A model generated the notes under the pieces. It saw only the letters and a list, made by a program, of their open reading frames with translations. It made no database searches and was not told the origin of the DNA. Positions 39,570-50,911 of a stretch of 64,000 nucleotides of DNA are shown piece after piece. Source of the DNA: Pseudomonas parafulva (lineage in GTDB: Bacteria > Pseudomonadota > Gammaproteobacteria > Pseudomonadales > Pseudomonadaceae). The stretch spans positions 4,712,001 to 4,776,000 of the forward strand of contig NZ_CP009747.1 of NCBI RefSeq assembly GCF_000800255.1, given 5' to 3'. Each line of letters opens with the position of its first letter. Position 1 is the stretch's first letter. A program made the translations under genes and the position numbers.

Positions 39570-39773
39570 CGGGAGGACCTCGCGTGATGGAGGGCCCATG
39601 CTAGGGACAGGGCTGTGCGCTGCCCCCATAACATGATCTGGCAGATACGCGTGGCGCAGGGGCTATCGTCAGGCCGCCGCTTCGCGTACCGATGTCGATG
39701 GAGACAGGCATGCTCTTGGCGCGATTCAGGTTTATGATGGCCTTCGGCCGACTAATCCCACACGGAGTGCGCA

Positions 39774-40745
39774 ATGCAGACCCTCTACCCGCAGATCAAA
39801 CCCTACGCCCGGCACGATCTGGCCGTGGAAGCGCCGCATGTGTTGTATGTCGACGAAAGCGGCTCGCCCGAAGGGCTGCCGGTGGTGTTCATCCACGGTG
39901 GGCCGGGTGCCGGTTGCGATGCCCAGAGCCGTTGCTACTTCGATCCCAACCTGTACCGCATCATCACCTTCGACCAGCGCGGTTGCGGGCGCTCCACGCC
40001 CCACGCCAGCCTGGAGAACAACACCACCTGGCATCTGGTCGAAGACCTGGAGCGTATCCGCGAGCACCTGGGCATCGACAAGTGGGTGCTGTTCGGCGGC
40101 TCCTGGGGTTCCACGCTGGCGCTGGCCTACGCCCAGACCCACCCCGAGCGCGTCCATGGTTTGATCCTGCGGGGCATCTTCCTGTGCCGCCCGCAGGAGA
40201 TCGAGTGGTTCTACCAGGCTGGCGCCAGCCGCCTGTTCCCCGACTACTGGCAGGATTACCTTGCGCCGATTCCGCAGGACGAGCGTGGTGACCTGGTCAA
40301 GGCGTTCCACAAACGCCTCACCGGACACGACCAGATCGCCCAGATGCAGGCGGCCAAGGCCTGGTCCACCTGGGAAGGACGCACCGCCACGCTGCGGCCC
40401 AACCCGTTGGTGGTCGATCGCTTCTCCGAGCCGCAGCGTGCCTTGTCGATCGCCCGCATCGAATGCCACTACTTCATGAACAATGCCTTCCTCGAACCGG
40501 ATCAGCTGATTCGCGACATGCCCAAGATCGCCCACCTGCCGGCGGTCATCGTGCATGGCCGCTACGACGTGATCTGTCCGCTGGACAACGCCTGGGAACT
40601 GCACCAGGCCTGGCCGAACAGCGAGCTGAAGGTGATTCGCGACGCCGGCCACGCCGCCTCCGAGCCAGGCATCACCGACGCCCTGGTGCGCGCCGCCGAC
40701 CAAATGGCCCGGCGCCTGCTGGACCTGCCGTTGGAAGAAGCATGA
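39774..40745 (+). CDS. pip: Proline iminopeptidase
   Basis: Alpha/beta-hydrolase serine peptidase removing N-terminal proline. 323 aa; oxyanion-loop motif [24 protein letters not shown], nucleophile elbow [10 protein letters not shown], acid in HGRYDVICP and His in [15 protein letters not shown] precedes ATG 39774. The stop overlaps the dtd start (ATGA). Confidence 0.95.
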   Translation: MQTLYPQIKPYARHDLAVEAPHVLYVDESGSPEGLPVVFIHGGPGAGCDAQSRCYFDPNLYRIITFDQRGCGRSTPHASLENNTTWHLVEDLERIREHLGIDKWVLFGGSWGSTLALAYAQTHPERVHGLILRGIFLCRPQEIEWFYQAGASRLFPDYWQDYLAPIPQDERGDLVKAFHKRLTGHDQIAQMQAAKAWSTWEGRTATLRPNPLVVDRFSEPQRALSIARIECHYFMNNAFLEPDQLIRDMPKIAHLPAVIVHGRYDVICPLDNAWELHQAWPNSELKVIRDAGHAASEPGITDALVRAADQMARRLLDLPLEEA

Positions 40746-41179
40746 AAGGTTTGCTGCAGCGCGTGCGCGGCGCGCGGGTGGAAGTCGAAGGGCAGGTGGT
40801 GGGCGCGGTGGACCAGGGCCTGCTGGTGCTGGTGGCGGTCGAGCCTGAAGACACCCGCGAGCACGCCGACAAGCTCTTGCACAAACTGCTGAATTACCGG
40901 GTATTCAGCGACCCACAGGGCAAGATGAACCTGTCGCTCAAGGACATCGGTGGCGGCCTGCTGCTGGTGTCGCAGTTCACCCTGGCGGCAGACACCCGCA
41001 GCGGCCTGCGGCCGGGCTTTTCCACCGCCGCGCCCCCTGCGCTCGGTGCCGAACTCTTCGACTACCTTGTGCAACAAGCCCGAGGCCAGCATTCGGTGGT
41101 GGAAACCGGCCAATTCGGGGCTGACATGCAAGTGCACCTGGTCAATGATGGCCCCGTGACTTTTATGTTACAAATTTGA
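40742..41179 (+). CDS. dtd: D-aminoacyl-tRNA deacylase
   Basis: Proofreading enzyme hydrolysing D-aminoacyl-tRNA. 145 aa; the two signature motifs [18 protein letters not shown] and NDGPVTFML are present. Co-translated with pip through an ATGA overlap. Confidence 0.97.
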   Translation: MKGLLQRVRGARVEVEGQVVGAVDQGLLVLVAVEPEDTREHADKLLHKLLNYRVFSDPQGKMNLSLKDIGGGLLLVSQFTLAADTRSGLRPGFSTAAPPALGAELFDYLVQQARGQHSVVETGQFGADMQVHLVNDGPVTFMLQI

Positions 41180-41490
41180 AGCACTGGCGCGTGTAGGATC
41201 AGGCTTGCAGCCAAGGTGCGGCGTTGCCTGTCACGGACAGGCACGCGGCTACAGATTTTGCAGATTTGGCTGATAAATAGTTTGTTAAGCATGATGCGTT
41301 GTCACGCAGCCTGCTGGATAATCGCGCGCTGCGTGAGCCTGCGTTCGCAGGTTCGTTTCACCCTGACTCGAGCATTGTCTGGATCCGCCTAGGGAATCAT
41401 TGCCCGGTTGCGGGGTCCGAACAGTGCTCGCCAACCCGGCATTGGTCGCTGGCCGTTGGTTTCATGATCTGTTTACGGCGAGGGTTGCTC
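41180..41490 (+). other. dtd–opgG intergenic region
   Basis: 311 bp without a gene. It contains a perfect hairpin TGCCTGTC-ACG-GACAGGCA near 41234-41252 and a second small one, CCTGCG-TT-CGCAGG, near 41339-41352. It presumably carries the opgG promoter and leader, but I cannot pick a convincing -35/-10 pair. An ATG-started frame through this region (from 41299) is not protein-like. Confidence 0.6.
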
Positions 41491-43236
41491 GTGATTGTAA
41501 GTCCCTGTAATGCACCAAGAATCCCCGGCAATCGGCTGCGCAAGGCCGTGTTGGCAGGCGCAGCGCTGGTTGGCCTGATGAGCGCTGGCCAGTTGTGGGC
41601 ATTCAATCTTGACGATGTTGCAGCCAAGGCGAAGGATCTGGCCGGCCAGAAGTTCGAAGCACCCAAGAGCAATCTGCCGCCGGTGTTCCGCGACATGAAG
41701 TACGCCGACTACCAGAAGATCCGCTTCATCCAGTCCAAGGCCGAGTGGGCCAACGACAAGACCCCCTTCAAGCTGTCCTTCTATCATCAGGGCATGCACT
41801 TCGACACGCCGGTGACCATCAACGAGATCACCGCCAACAAGGTCGAAGAGATCAAGTACGACCCGAGCCGCTTCGAGTTCGGTGACGTGCCCCACGATGC
41901 CGACGCCACCAAGAACCTGGGCTATGCCGGGTTCCGCGTGCTCTACCCGATCAACAAGGCCGACAAGCAGGACGAGATCATGACCCTGCTTGGCGCCAGC
42001 TACTTCCGCGTGGTCGGCCGTGGCCACGCCTATGGCCTGTCGGCCCGTGGCCTGGCCATCGACACCGCGCTGCCGTCGGGCGAAGAATTCCCGCGCTTCC
42101 GTGAGTTCTGGATCGAGAAGCCCAAGCCCAACGACAAGCACCTGGTGATCTACGCCCTGCTGGACTCGCCGCGCTCCACCGGCGCCTACAAGATGATCCT
42201 GCGTCCGGGCGACGACACCATCGTCGACGTCAAGTCCAAGGTGTTCCTGCGCGACCACGTCAGCCGCCTGGGCATCGCGCCGCTGACCAGCATGTTCCTG
42301 TTCGGCCCGAACCAGCCGTCGAAGGTGCAGAACTACCGTCCGGCGCTGCATGACTCCGAAGGCCTGTCGATCCACGCCGGCAACGGCGAGTGGCTGTGGC
42401 GTCCGCTGAACAACCCGAAACACCTGGCGGTGAGCAACTTCAGCGTCGAGAACCCGCGTGGGTTCGGCCTGATGCAGCGTCAGCGCGCCTTCAGCGACTT
42501 CGAAGACCTGGACGACAACTACCAGAAGCGTCCGAGCGCCTGGATCGAGCCCAAGGGCGACTGGGGCAAGGGCACCGTCGACCTGGTCGAGATTCCGACC
42601 GCCGACGAGACCAACGACAACATCGTTGCCTTCTGGAGCCCGGAAACCCTGCCCGAGCCCGGCAAACCGTTCGAGTACAACTACCGTTTGCACTGGACCA
42701 TCGACGAGGCCAAGTACCAGCCTCAGGACCTGGGCTGGGTCAAGCAGACGCTGCGTTCGACCGGTGACGTCAAGCAGGCCAACCTGATCCGTCAACCTGA
42801 CGGCAGCATTGCCTTCCTGGTCGACTTCAATGGCCCGGCCCTGGCCGCACTGCCTGAAGACACCGCTGTGCGCAGCCAGGTCAGCGTCGGCGACAACGCC
42901 GAGCTGGTCGAGAACAACCTGCGCTACAACCCGGAGACCAAGGGCTGGCGTTTGACCCTGCGTCTGAAGGTGAAGGATCCGAAGAAGTCCACCGAAATGC
43001 GCGCTGCGCTGCTGCGTGACGTGCCGGTCGAGGCACCGAAGGTCGAGAAAGCCGCCGAGACCAAGCAGGACAAGGCCGCTGCCAAGCATGCCAAGGCTCA
43101 GCACGGCAAGGTCGAGAAGGCCGAGAAGCCGGCCGAGCAGCCAGCCGCCGATGCGGCGTCCACCCCCGAGGCCCCGGCCACCACCGAGAAGGTGCTGACC
43201 GAGACCTGGAGCTACCAGTTGCCTGCCGATGAGTAA
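41491..43236 (+). CDS. opgG: Periplasmic glucan biosynthesis protein OpgG (MdoG)
   Basis: Needed for beta-1,6 branching/release of osmoregulated periplasmic glucans. From GTG 41491 ([15 protein letters not shown] upstream) it is 581 aa, with a signal peptide ending near [12 protein letters not shown]. The conserved region includes [31 protein letters not shown] and FRFE-like [18 protein letters not shown]. The C-terminal ~75 residues are a Lys/Ala/Glu-rich tail ([18 protein letters not shown]). Overlaps opgH by eight bases. Earlier in-frame starts are rejected because they precede the signal peptide with non-conserved sequence. Confidence 0.94.
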   Translation: MIVSPCNAPRIPGNRLRKAVLAGAALVGLMSAGQLWAFNLDDVAAKAKDLAGQKFEAPKSNLPPVFRDMKYADYQKIRFIQSKAEWANDKTPFKLSFYHQGMHFDTPVTINEITANKVEEIKYDPSRFEFGDVPHDADATKNLGYAGFRVLYPINKADKQDEIMTLLGASYFRVVGRGHAYGLSARGLAIDTALPSGEEFPRFREFWIEKPKPNDKHLVIYALLDSPRSTGAYKMILRPGDDTIVDVKSKVFLRDHVSRLGIAPLTSMFLFGPNQPSKVQNYRPALHDSEGLSIHAGNGEWLWRPLNNPKHLAVSNFSVENPRGFGLMQRQRAFSDFEDLDDNYQKRPSAWIEPKGDWGKGTVDLVEIPTADETNDNIVAFWSPETLPEPGKPFEYNYRLHWTIDEAKYQPQDLGWVKQTLRSTGDVKQANLIRQPDGSIAFLVDFNGPALAALPEDTAVRSQVSVGDNAELVENNLRYNPETKGWRLTLRLKVKDPKKSTEMRAALLRDVPVEAPKVEKAAETKQDKAAAKHAKAQHGKVEKAEKPAEQPAADAASTPEAPATTEKVLTETWSYQLPADE

Positions 43237-45796
43237 TCCCAACGCAAGGCTGGAATCGCTTGGCGAGTATCTGGCCCACCTCCCCCTGAGCGACGAGCAG
43301 CGCGCCGAACTGGCCAGTTGCGCCTCGTTCAGCGAGCTGCACCAACGCCTGTCGGCCCAGCCGGATGCCCGCGAGGCCGTGCAGGCCTCGGTGGGCTCGC
43401 GCCTGACCGTCGGCAGCGCCGCCGAGCTCGAAGAGGCCGAGATGCTCGGCGTCGATGCGGGCGGGCGTCTGAGCCTGAAGATCGCACCGCCCATCAAGCG
43501 TACCCGCGTGCTGCCCGAACCCTGGCGCACCAACGTGCTGGTGCGCATCTGGCGTCGCCTGACCGGCCGCAGCAATGCCCCGCAGCCGCCCAAGCGCGAG
43601 CTGCCGCCGGCTCGCTGGCGTTGGGTCGGCTCGATGCGCCGCTACATCCTGCTGCTGCTGATGATTGGCCAGACCTTGGTCGCCGGCTGGTACATGAAAG
43701 GCATCCTGCCGTACCAGGGCTGGTCGTTCGTCGACTTCAACGAGGTGGTCAACCAACCGCTGTGGGACACCGTGGTGCAGGTCTGGCCGTATGCCTTGCA
43801 GACCTCCATCCTGATCCTGTTCGGTATCCTCTTCTGCTGGGTGTCGGCTGGGTTCTGGACTGCGCTGATGGGCTTCCTGGAACTGCTCACCGGTCGCGAC
43901 AAGTACAAGATTTCCGGCAGCAGTGCCGGCAACGAACCGATTGCCGCCGAGGCGCGTACCGCGATCGTCATGCCGATCTGCAACGAGGACGTGCCACGGG
44001 TGTTCGCCGGCTTGCGCGCGACCTTCGAGTCGGTGGCCGCCACCGGCAACCTGGACCGCTTCGACTTCTTCGTGCTCAGCGACACCAACGATACCGACAT
44101 CGCCGTGGCCGAGCAGCAGGCGTGGCTGGAAGTGTGCCGTGAAGCCAAGGGCTTCGGGCGCATCTTCTACCGCCGCCGTCGCCGTCGGGTGAAGCGCAAG
44201 AGCGGTAACCTCGACGACTTCTGCCGTCGCTGGGGTGGCGAATACAAGTACATGGTGGTGCTCGACGCCGACAGCGTGATGAGCGGTGAATGCCTGAGCA
44301 GCCTGGTGCGCCTGATGGAGGCCAACCCGGACGCCGGCATCATCCAGACCGGGCCGCGCGCCTCGGGCATGGACACCCTCTATGCCCGCATGCAGCAGTT
44401 CGCCACCCGTGTCTACGGTCCGCTGTTCACTGCGGGCCTGCACTTCTGGCAGTTGGGCGAGTCGCACTACTGGGGCCACAACGCGATCATCCGCATGAAG
44501 CCGTTCATCGAGCACTGCGCCCTGGCGCCGTTGCCGGGCAAGGGCGCGTTCGCCGGTGCGATCCTCTCCCACGACTTCGTCGAAGCCGCGCTGATGCGCC
44601 GTGCCGGCTGGGGCGTGTGGATCGCCTACGACCTGCCGGGCAGCTATGAAGAGCTGCCGCCGAACCTGCTCGACGAGCTCAAGCGCGACCGCCGCTGGTG
44701 CCACGGCAACCTGATGAACTTCCGCCTGTTCCTGGTCAAGGGCATGCACCCGGTGCACCGCGCGGTGTTCCTCACCGGGGTGATGTCGTACCTGTCGGCG
44801 CCGTTGTGGTTCCTGTTCCTGGTGCTGTCCACGGCGCTGCTGGCGACCAACACGCTGATGGAGCCGCAGTACTTCATCGAGCCGTTCCAGCTCTATCCGC
44901 TGTGGCCGCAGTGGCACCCGGAGAAGGCCATCGCGCTGTTCTCCACCACTATCGTGCTGCTGTTCCTGCCCAAGCTGCTCAGCGTCATCCTGATCTGGGC
45001 CAAGGGCGCCACCGAATTCGGCGGACGCATCAAGGTCACCCTGTCGATGCTGCTGGAGATGCTGTTCTCCATGCTGCTGGCGCCGGTGCGGATGATCTTC
45101 CACACCCGCTTCGTGCTGGCCGCGTTCCTCGGCTGGGCCGCGACCTGGAACTCGCCGCAGCGTGACGACGACTCCACGCCGTGGAGCGAAGCGGTGCGTC
45201 GGCATGGCCCGCAAACCCTTCTGGGCATCGCCTGGGCCGGGCTGGTGGCGTGGCTGAACCCGAGCTTCCTGTGGTGGCTGGCGCCGATCGTCGGTTCGCT
45301 GGTGCTGTCGATCCCGGTGTCGGTGATTTCCAGCCGCGTGCGCCTGGGCCTGGCGGCCAAGGACGAGCAGCTGTTCCTGATTCCCGAGGAATACGCCACG
45401 CCGCCGGAGCTGCTGTCGACCGACCAGTACACCCACGAGAACCGCTGGCATGCCCTGCGCGACGGTTTCGTCCGGGCGGTGGTGGACCCGCGTCAGAACG
45501 CCCTGGCCTGCGCCATGGGCACTGCTCGCCATGGTCATTCCGAGGCCATCGAGACGCTGCGCGCCGAGCGCATCGCCAAGGCGCTGGAAGCCGGTCCCAA
45601 GGGCATCGACCTCAACACCCGCCTGGCGCTGCTGAGCGACCCGGTGGCGCTGTCGCGGTTGCACGAACGGGTCTGGGCCGAACAGCACGAGGCCTGGATC
45701 AAGGCCTGGCGCGGCTCGATCGCCAACGATCCGCATGCGCCGTTGTTGCCGTTGCAGCCTGAGGGCGAGGGGCAGCCGACGCTGGTGGGCGCCTGA
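43229..45796 (+). CDS. opgH: Glucans biosynthesis glucosyltransferase OpgH (MdoH)
   Basis: Inner-membrane GT2 glucosyltransferase making the glucan backbone from UDP-glucose. 855 aa with TM segments around residues 140-160, 190-215 and several between about 510 and 700. GT motifs: [29 protein letters not shown] (DxD), and the acceptor-site [13 protein letters not shown] (RRW). Translation is coupled to opgG by overlap. A hairpin follows. Confidence 0.96.
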   Translation: MSNPNARLESLGEYLAHLPLSDEQRAELASCASFSELHQRLSAQPDAREAVQASVGSRLTVGSAAELEEAEMLGVDAGGRLSLKIAPPIKRTRVLPEPWRTNVLVRIWRRLTGRSNAPQPPKRELPPARWRWVGSMRRYILLLLMIGQTLVAGWYMKGILPYQGWSFVDFNEVVNQPLWDTVVQVWPYALQTSILILFGILFCWVSAGFWTALMGFLELLTGRDKYKISGSSAGNEPIAAEARTAIVMPICNEDVPRVFAGLRATFESVAATGNLDRFDFFVLSDTNDTDIAVAEQQAWLEVCREAKGFGRIFYRRRRRRVKRKSGNLDDFCRRWGGEYKYMVVLDADSVMSGECLSSLVRLMEANPDAGIIQTGPRASGMDTLYARMQQFATRVYGPLFTAGLHFWQLGESHYWGHNAIIRMKPFIEHCALAPLPGKGAFAGAILSHDFVEAALMRRAGWGVWIAYDLPGSYEELPPNLLDELKRDRRWCHGNLMNFRLFLVKGMHPVHRAVFLTGVMSYLSAPLWFLFLVLSTALLATNTLMEPQYFIEPFQLYPLWPQWHPEKAIALFSTTIVLLFLPKLLSVILIWAKGATEFGGRIKVTLSMLLEMLFSMLLAPVRMIFHTRFVLAAFLGWAATWNSPQRDDDSTPWSEAVRRHGPQTLLGIAWAGLVAWLNPSFLWWLAPIVGSLVLSIPVSVISSRVRLGLAAKDEQLFLIPEEYATPPELLSTDQYTHENRWHALRDGFVRAVVDPRQNALACAMGTARHGHSEAIETLRAERIAKALEAGPKGIDLNTRLALLSDPVALSRLHERVWAEQHEAWIKAWRGSIANDPHAPLLPLQPEGEGQPTLVGA

Positions 45797-45806
45797 TCGG
45801 TCTTCT

Positions 45807-45838
45807 CGCGGGTGAATCGCTACGGCGGTTCACCCGCG
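45807..45838 (+). terminator. Hairpin after opgH
   Basis: CGCGGGTGAA-N12-TTCACCCGCG, perfect 10-bp stem 10 bp past the opgH stop, without a strong T-run. Probable terminator. Confidence 0.6.
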
Positions 45839-45997
45839 CTGCTTTCAACCTCCAGCGCTAATTTGGCCAATAAAGTCCCTTTCCGGCCCTAGGTCCCAGG
45901 CTGTGCATGCGTTAGCATCCGTCCCGACATAACGCCGCGGCCGGCACGGCCGTGCACACAACAAGATTCTGCGAACTTCCTGCTAGGGGACTTGGTG

Positions 45998-46798
45998 ATG
46001 ATGAAGAAATACCTGTCGCGCATGCTGCTGGGCGTCACGGCACTGGTGGCGGTGTCCGCCGCCCAGGCCGGCGCCATCGACGATGCGGTCAAGCGCGGCA
46101 CCCTGCGTGTGGGCATGGACCCGACCTACATGCCGTTCGAAATGACCAACAAGCGTGGCGAGATCATCGGCTTCGAGGTGGACATCCTCAAGGCCATGGC
46201 CAAGTCCATGGGCGTGAAGCTGGAGACCGTCTCCACGGCCTATGACGGCATCATCCCGGCGCTGCTCACCGACAAGTTCGACATGATCGGCAGCGGCATG
46301 ACCCTGACCCAGGAACGCAACCTGCGCCTGAACTTCAGCGAGCCGTTCATCGTGGTCGGCCAGACCCTGCTGATCCGCAAGGAACTGCAAGGCGAGATCA
46401 AGTCGTACAAGGACCTGAACGACGAGAAGTACCGCCTGACCTCCAAGCTCGGCACCACCGGCGAGATGGTGGCCAAGAAGCTGATCAGCAAGGCCAAGTA
46501 CCACGGTTACGACAACGAGCAGGAAGCGGTGATGGACGTGGTCAACGGCAAGGCCGACGCCTTCGTCTACGACGCGCCCTACAACGTGGTCGCGGTGAAC
46601 AAGGCCGGCGCCGGCAAGCTGGTGTACCTGGAAGAGCCCTTCACCTACGAGCCGCTGGCGTTCGGCCTGAAGAAGGGCGACTACGACAGCATCAACTTCA
46701 TCAACAATTTCCTGCACCAGATCAAGCACGACGGCACCTACGATCGTATCCACGACAAGTGGTTCAAGAAGACCGACTGGCTCAAGGAAATGGAATAA
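45998..46798 (+). CDS. Polar amino-acid ABC transporter, binding protein
   Basis: 266-aa periplasmic solute-binding protein (PF00497 class). Signal peptide about residues 1-25 (…SAAQAGAIDDA). Family features: LRVGMDPTYMPFEMTNKRGE, GFEVDILKAMAKSMG, DMIGSGMTLTQERN, and FVYDAPYN. Four in-frame starts lie within nine bases; ATG 45998 has TAGGGGA seven bases upstream. Followed by a long intercistronic hairpin, then permease and ATPase. Glutamate, glutamine or basic amino acids are possible substrates; not resolvable from sequence alone. Confidence 0.88.
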   Translation: MMKKYLSRMLLGVTALVAVSAAQAGAIDDAVKRGTLRVGMDPTYMPFEMTNKRGEIIGFEVDILKAMAKSMGVKLETVSTAYDGIIPALLTDKFDMIGSGMTLTQERNLRLNFSEPFIVVGQTLLIRKELQGEIKSYKDLNDEKYRLTSKLGTTGEMVAKKLISKAKYHGYDNEQEAVMDVVNGKADAFVYDAPYNVVAVNKAGAGKLVYLEEPFTYEPLAFGLKKGDYDSINFINNFLHQIKHDGTYDRIHDKWFKKTDWLKEME

Positions 46799-46807
46799 AC
46801 CCAGACG

Positions 46808-46903
46808 CGCGCGGCAAGCGACACGCGGCCCGCTACGAGCACGCGCGACACCTGATGACGGTGCGCGTCTGCTCGTAGCGGACCGCGCGTGGCTTGCCGC
46901 GCG
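46808..46903. repeat. Long imperfect intercistronic inverted repeat
   Basis: Arms of about 45 bp (46808-46852 and 46860-46903) around a 7-bp loop; both contain GCGGCAAGC and CCGCTACGAGCA. It occupies nearly the whole gap between binding-protein and permease genes. Such structures commonly stabilise the upstream mRNA so the binding protein is made in excess. Confidence 0.8.
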
Positions 46904-46923
46904 GCGCTGTGCGGAGTACCCCC

Positions 46924-47886
46924 GTGATCAAACACAACAAACCCCAGTGGCCCTGGCACGCGCTCACCGCGCTGGTGCTGGTGGGGCTGGCGTGCAGCCT
47001 GTACCTGGCCACGTCGATGATTTCCTATGAGTGGCGCTGGAACCGCGTCCCTCAATACTTCGCCTTCCAGGCCGAAGATGTGCAACGTGCGGCCAGCTAC
47101 GGCAGCGTCGAGGAGATCGTGGTCTCCGGCGACCAGGCGCGCGTGACCCTCAAGGGCGAGGACGGCGACACGCAGGTGCTGGACGTGGCCAAGGACAGCC
47201 TGCAACTGAGCCGTGGCGATGATGTCTCCGAGGGCGATGCAGTCGGCGTGACCCGCCACTGGACGGCCGGACCGCTGGCCTGGGGGTTGTGGACCACCTT
47301 GTGGATTTCCGTGCTGTCCGGCGCCTTCGGTCTGCTGATTGGCCTGTTCGCCGGGCTGTGCCGGTTGTCGAACAACCCGACCCTGCGCGACCTGTCCACG
47401 GTGTACGTCGAACTGGTGCGCGGCACGCCGTTGCTGGTGCAGATCTTCATCTTCTACTTCTTCATCGGCACCGTGCTCAACCTGTCCCGGGAGTTTGCCG
47501 GGGTGGCGGCGCTGGCGCTGTTCACCGGCGCCTACGTGGCCGAAATCGTGCGCGCGGGCGTGCAGTCGATCGCCAAGGGGCAGAACGAGGCGGCGCGCTC
47601 GCTGGGCCTCAATGCCGGGCAGTCGATGCGCCACGTGATCCTGCCCCAGGCCTTCAAGCGTGTGCTGCCGCCGCTGGCCGGTCAGTTCATCAGCCTGGTC
47701 AAGGACACCTCGCTGGTGTCAGTGATCGCTATCACCGAGCTGACCAAGAGCGGTCGCGAGGCCATTACCACGTCCTTCTCGACCTTCGAGATCTGGTTCT
47801 GCGTGGCGGGCCTGTACCTGCTGATCAACTTGCCGCTGTCGCACATCGCCAGCCGGCTCGAGCGGAGGCTTGCGCAAAGTGATTGA
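46924..47886 (+). CDS. Polar amino-acid ABC transporter permease
   Basis: 320 aa from GTG 46924 ([15 protein letters not shown] upstream). TM1 at about residues 13-32 is followed by an ~85-residue hydrophilic, presumably periplasmic, segment ([10 protein letters not shown] … GVTRHWTAG) before the HisM/GlnP-type membrane domain. The EAA loop reads [30 protein letters not shown] in two parts. Overlaps the ATPase gene by eight bases. Confidence 0.9.
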   Translation: MIKHNKPQWPWHALTALVLVGLACSLYLATSMISYEWRWNRVPQYFAFQAEDVQRAASYGSVEEIVVSGDQARVTLKGEDGDTQVLDVAKDSLQLSRGDDVSEGDAVGVTRHWTAGPLAWGLWTTLWISVLSGAFGLLIGLFAGLCRLSNNPTLRDLSTVYVELVRGTPLLVQIFIFYFFIGTVLNLSREFAGVAALALFTGAYVAEIVRAGVQSIAKGQNEAARSLGLNAGQSMRHVILPQAFKRVLPPLAGQFISLVKDTSLVSVIAITELTKSGREAITTSFSTFEIWFCVAGLYLLINLPLSHIASRLERRLAQSD

Positions 47887-48613
47887 AGTTCGTGACCTGC
47901 TGAAAGTCTTCGACACCCGGGGACAGGTGGTGCGTGCGGTGGACCAGGTGAGCACGCAGGTGGCCAAGGGCGAGGTGGTGGTGGTGCTGGGCCCGTCGGG
48001 CTCGGGCAAGTCGACGTTCCTGCGCTGCCTGAACGGCCTGGAGCATTTCGACCAGGGCCATGTGGCCATCGACGGCTTGCGCCTGGAAGACCCCAAGACC
48101 GACATCAACGCCTACCGCCGCGAAGTGGGCATGGTGTTCCAGCACTTCAACCTGTTCCCGCACATGACCGTGCTGGAGAACCTGTGCCTGGCCCAGAAAG
48201 TGGTGCGCAAGCGCAGCAAGGCCGAGCGCGAGGCCAAGGCGCGGGCATTGCTGCTGAAGGTGGGCATCGCCGAGAAAGCCAACGAATACCCCTCGCGCCT
48301 CTCCGGTGGCCAGCAGCAGCGGGTGGCCATCGCCCGTGCGCTGGCGATGGACCCCAAGGTCATGCTGTTCGACGAGCCCACCTCGGCGCTTGACCCGGAA
48401 ATGGTCGGCGAGGTCCTGGACGTGATGAAGACCCTGGCCCAGGAAGGCATGACCATGGTCTGCGTCACCCACGAAATGGGCTTCGCCCGTGAAGTGGCCG
48501 ACCGCGTGCTGTTCTTCGACCATGGCAAGCTGCTGGAGGATGCGGCACCGGCCGCGTTCTTCGCCGCACCCACCGATCCGCGCGCCCAGGCGTTCCTGCG
48601 CCAGGTGCTGTGA
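47879..48613 (+). CDS. Polar amino-acid ABC transporter ATPase
   Basis: 244-aa ATP-binding subunit of the GlnQ/HisP class. Walker [11 protein letters not shown], signature [15 protein letters not shown], Walker [15 protein letters not shown] and CVTHEMGFA are present. GTG 47879 (VIEVRDLLK) with GGAGG ten bases upstream is preferred to TTG 47870, which lies on top of the SD. Confidence 0.93.
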   Translation: MIEVRDLLKVFDTRGQVVRAVDQVSTQVAKGEVVVVLGPSGSGKSTFLRCLNGLEHFDQGHVAIDGLRLEDPKTDINAYRREVGMVFQHFNLFPHMTVLENLCLAQKVVRKRSKAEREAKARALLLKVGIAEKANEYPSRLSGGQQQRVAIARALAMDPKVMLFDEPTSALDPEMVGEVLDVMKTLAQEGMTMVCVTHEMGFAREVADRVLFFDHGKLLEDAAPAAFFAAPTDPRAQAFLRQVL

Positions 48614-48649
48614 GCGGGGATGCCAATTGCGGCGGCAGAGCTGGAAAGC

Positions 48650-48792
48650 GGGGACCGCTACGCGGTCCAATCGCGACGCAAGGCCGCTCCCACGAGATCC
48701 CGCAGCCCCCAAGAAGTTGAGCAAGACCGCGGGTCGGTGGTAGGTGAAAGACAGTTGGCTTGCATCGCGATTGGACCGCAGAGCGGTCCCTG
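48650..48792. repeat. REP-type inverted pair after the ABC transporter
   Basis: GGGACCGCTACGCGGTCC followed by ATCGCGACGCAAGGCCGC (48650-48693), and its inverse, CTTGCATCGCGATTGGACCG to about 48792, form the palindrome-plus-tail pattern of P. putida-type REP elements arranged head-to-head. Located between the ATPase and the convergent chemoreceptor gene. Confidence 0.75.
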
Positions 48793-48815
48793 TATCAGGT
48801 GATTGTTTGGCACGG

Positions 48816-50759
48816 CTACAAGCTGAAGCGCCCGACCATTCCCCTTAGCTGTTGGCCCAACTGCTCCAGTTCGCCGCTGGAGCTGGCGGTCTGCTCGCTG
48901 GCAGTGCTGGTGTGGTCGGACGCCTCGCGCACGCTGATCACGCTGCGGTTGATCTGTTCGGCCACCACACTCTGCTGTTCGCTGGCGGTGGCGATCTGCT
49001 GATTCATGCCCTGGATGTTCGACACCGTGCGGGTGATCTGGCTCAGCGCGTCGCCTGCGCGGCGGCTGAGTTCGACGCTCTGCTCGGTGAGGGTGCGGCT
49101 GCTGTCGAGCAACGAGGTCACTTCGTCGGTGCCCTGGTGCAGGCTTTCGATCAGGTGCTCGATTTCCTCGGTGGACTGCTGCGTGCGCTGGGCCAGGCCG
49201 CGCACTTCGTCGGCGACCACGGCGAAACCGCGTCCGGCCTCACCGGCGCGCGCCGCTTCGATGGCGGCGTTGAGCGCCAGCAGGTTGGTCTGCTCGGACA
49301 CCGACTTGATCACATCGAGAATGCTGCCGATGCGCTGGCTTTCCCCGGCCAGGTGCTGCATCGAACTCAGGCAGCGGTCCATCTGCATCGCCAGCTGCTC
49401 GATGCGGGCGATGGCCTCGCCCACCACCTGGTCGCCCATCTGCGCCTGGTGGTCGGCGTCGGTGGCGGCCAGCGAGGCATGCTCGGCGTTCTGCGCCACC
49501 TCCTGTACCGTGGCGCTCATCTGGTTCATCGCCGTGGCCACCTGGTCGGTTTCCTCGCGCTGCTGGGTGATGCGCTCCAGGGTGTCGGCGCTGGCACCTG
49601 CCAGTTGCGTGGCCGCCTGTGACAGATGGCCCACGCTCTGGTCGATGCCTCCGATCAACTGGCGCAGGCTCAGGGTCATCTCCTGCATGCTGGTCTGCAA
49701 CTGACCCATCTCGTCGCGACGCGCCACGCTGTGCACCAGGCTGAGGTCGCCACGGGCGATACGCGCGGCCTGGGCCAGGGTCTGGCGCAGGGGCAGAGTG
49801 ATCTGCCGGGTGATCAGCCAGGCCGCCAGCACGCCCACCAACAACGCCAGCAACGCGACGCTGGTGAGCAGCGAGTGGGCGGCCAGGGCCTCGCGGTCAC
49901 GCTGCTCGACCTTGTGCTCGGCCAGGGTCACGCTGGTCGCGCGCAGTTGGTTACCGATGCTCTCCATGCTGTTCTGCAGACGCTCGGCACGGATCGCCAC
50001 CTGGCGGTACTGCTCCAGGCTGGCCCGGTACTGCGCCAGGGCCAGCTTGGGCCGCCCCATCAGATCGGCCGGCAGGCCCAGGGGCGCCAATGCCGTGAGC
50101 ATCTGCTCCAAGCTGACCTGCGCGGCGTCCAGCGCCTGGTCGCCGACCTTGGCGAAGTCTTCCACCGGCGAAAAAGTATAGGCCGGCACCAGGCTCTGCT
50201 GCTCGGCGCTGTCGACCTGGCGGGTGAGCGTATCCATGACCCCGAGCAGCCCGTTCTGCTGACCGTCGGCCGGTAGCTTGAGCAGGGCCTGGGTCTGCAC
50301 CTCGTCGATGGCTTCAGCCAGGGTGCGCACCCGGGCCTGCATAGTGCTGCGCAACTCGGCGCGGTTGAGCACCACCCCCAGCAGCTCGCTGAAGTTCTGC
50401 CGCAGGCGCTGCAACTGTTGCAGGCTTTCGGTGAGCAATTGGCGTGAGTCTTCGACGCTGCTGCGCTGCTGGAGCAGGGTGAGCATGCCCTGCAACTGTT
50501 CGAGGATCTGCTCAATGCGGGCCTTGCTGGCGTCATCGGACAGCACGCGGAAGGTGATGCGCTCAGCGCGCAGGTCCTTGGTCAGGTCGTTGATGCGCAC
50601 GATCTCGCTGAGCTGCTGCGAGCGGTTGATGGCGCCGTCCAGGGCCCGCCAACCGGTGACGGTGGTGGCGAGTGTGAGTAGCAGGACCACGGCGAAACCG
50701 AGGGTGAGCTTGAGCCGGACACTGAGGTTGTCCAGGCGGCGAGTGAAGGGTCCGAACAT
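48816..50759 (-). CDS. Methyl-accepting chemotaxis protein
   Basis: 647-aa transmembrane chemoreceptor. TM1 about residues 20-42, a ~260-residue helical periplasmic domain of the size expected for a helical bimodular (HBM) sensor, TM2 near residues 303-325, HAMP, then the signalling domain with the hallmark [23 protein letters not shown] 50759 ([14 protein letters not shown] upstream) preferred to an in-frame start 11 codons earlier. Paralogue of the next gene. Ligand unknown. Confidence 0.9.
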   Translation of the reverse strand: MFGPFTRRLDNLSVRLKLTLGFAVVLLLTLATTVTGWRALDGAINRSQQLSEIVRINDLTKDLRAERITFRVLSDDASKARIEQILEQLQGMLTLLQQRSSVEDSRQLLTESLQQLQRLRQNFSELLGVVLNRAELRSTMQARVRTLAEAIDEVQTQALLKLPADGQQNGLLGVMDTLTRQVDSAEQQSLVPAYTFSPVEDFAKVGDQALDAAQVSLEQMLTALAPLGLPADLMGRPKLALAQYRASLEQYRQVAIRAERLQNSMESIGNQLRATSVTLAEHKVEQRDREALAAHSLLTSVALLALLVGVLAAWLITRQITLPLRQTLAQAARIARGDLSLVHSVARRDEMGQLQTSMQEMTLSLRQLIGGIDQSVGHLSQAATQLAGASADTLERITQQREETDQVATAMNQMSATVQEVAQNAEHASLAATDADHQAQMGDQVVGEAIARIEQLAMQMDRCLSSMQHLAGESQRIGSILDVIKSVSEQTNLLALNAAIEAARAGEAGRGFAVVADEVRGLAQRTQQSTEEIEHLIESLHQGTDEVTSLLDSSRTLTEQSVELSRRAGDALSQITRTVSNIQGMNQQIATASEQQSVVAEQINRSVISVREASDHTSTASEQTASSSGELEQLGQQLRGMVGRFSL

Positions 50760-50822
50760 GGCGAGTCTCCGTCCAATTGAGAGAAAGGCCATGCTGGTAA
50801 GTTGCCAGTATGGCTCTTCTGC

Positions 50823-50850
50823 TCATCGGCACGGACCTCGTGGGACTCGA
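50823..50850 (-). promoter_or_regulatory. Weak FliA-like promoter for the first chemoreceptor
   Basis: Minus strand TCGAGTCC-N12-GCCGATGA: good -10 (GCCGATGA against GCCGATAA), poor -35 and spacing one base long. Candidate only. Confidence 0.3.
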
Positions 50851-50911
50851 CCTGTAAATACTGTGGGAAACGTCCTCTACATGGGAGTGAAGATTCCTTG
50901 GGCGCGGCGCT

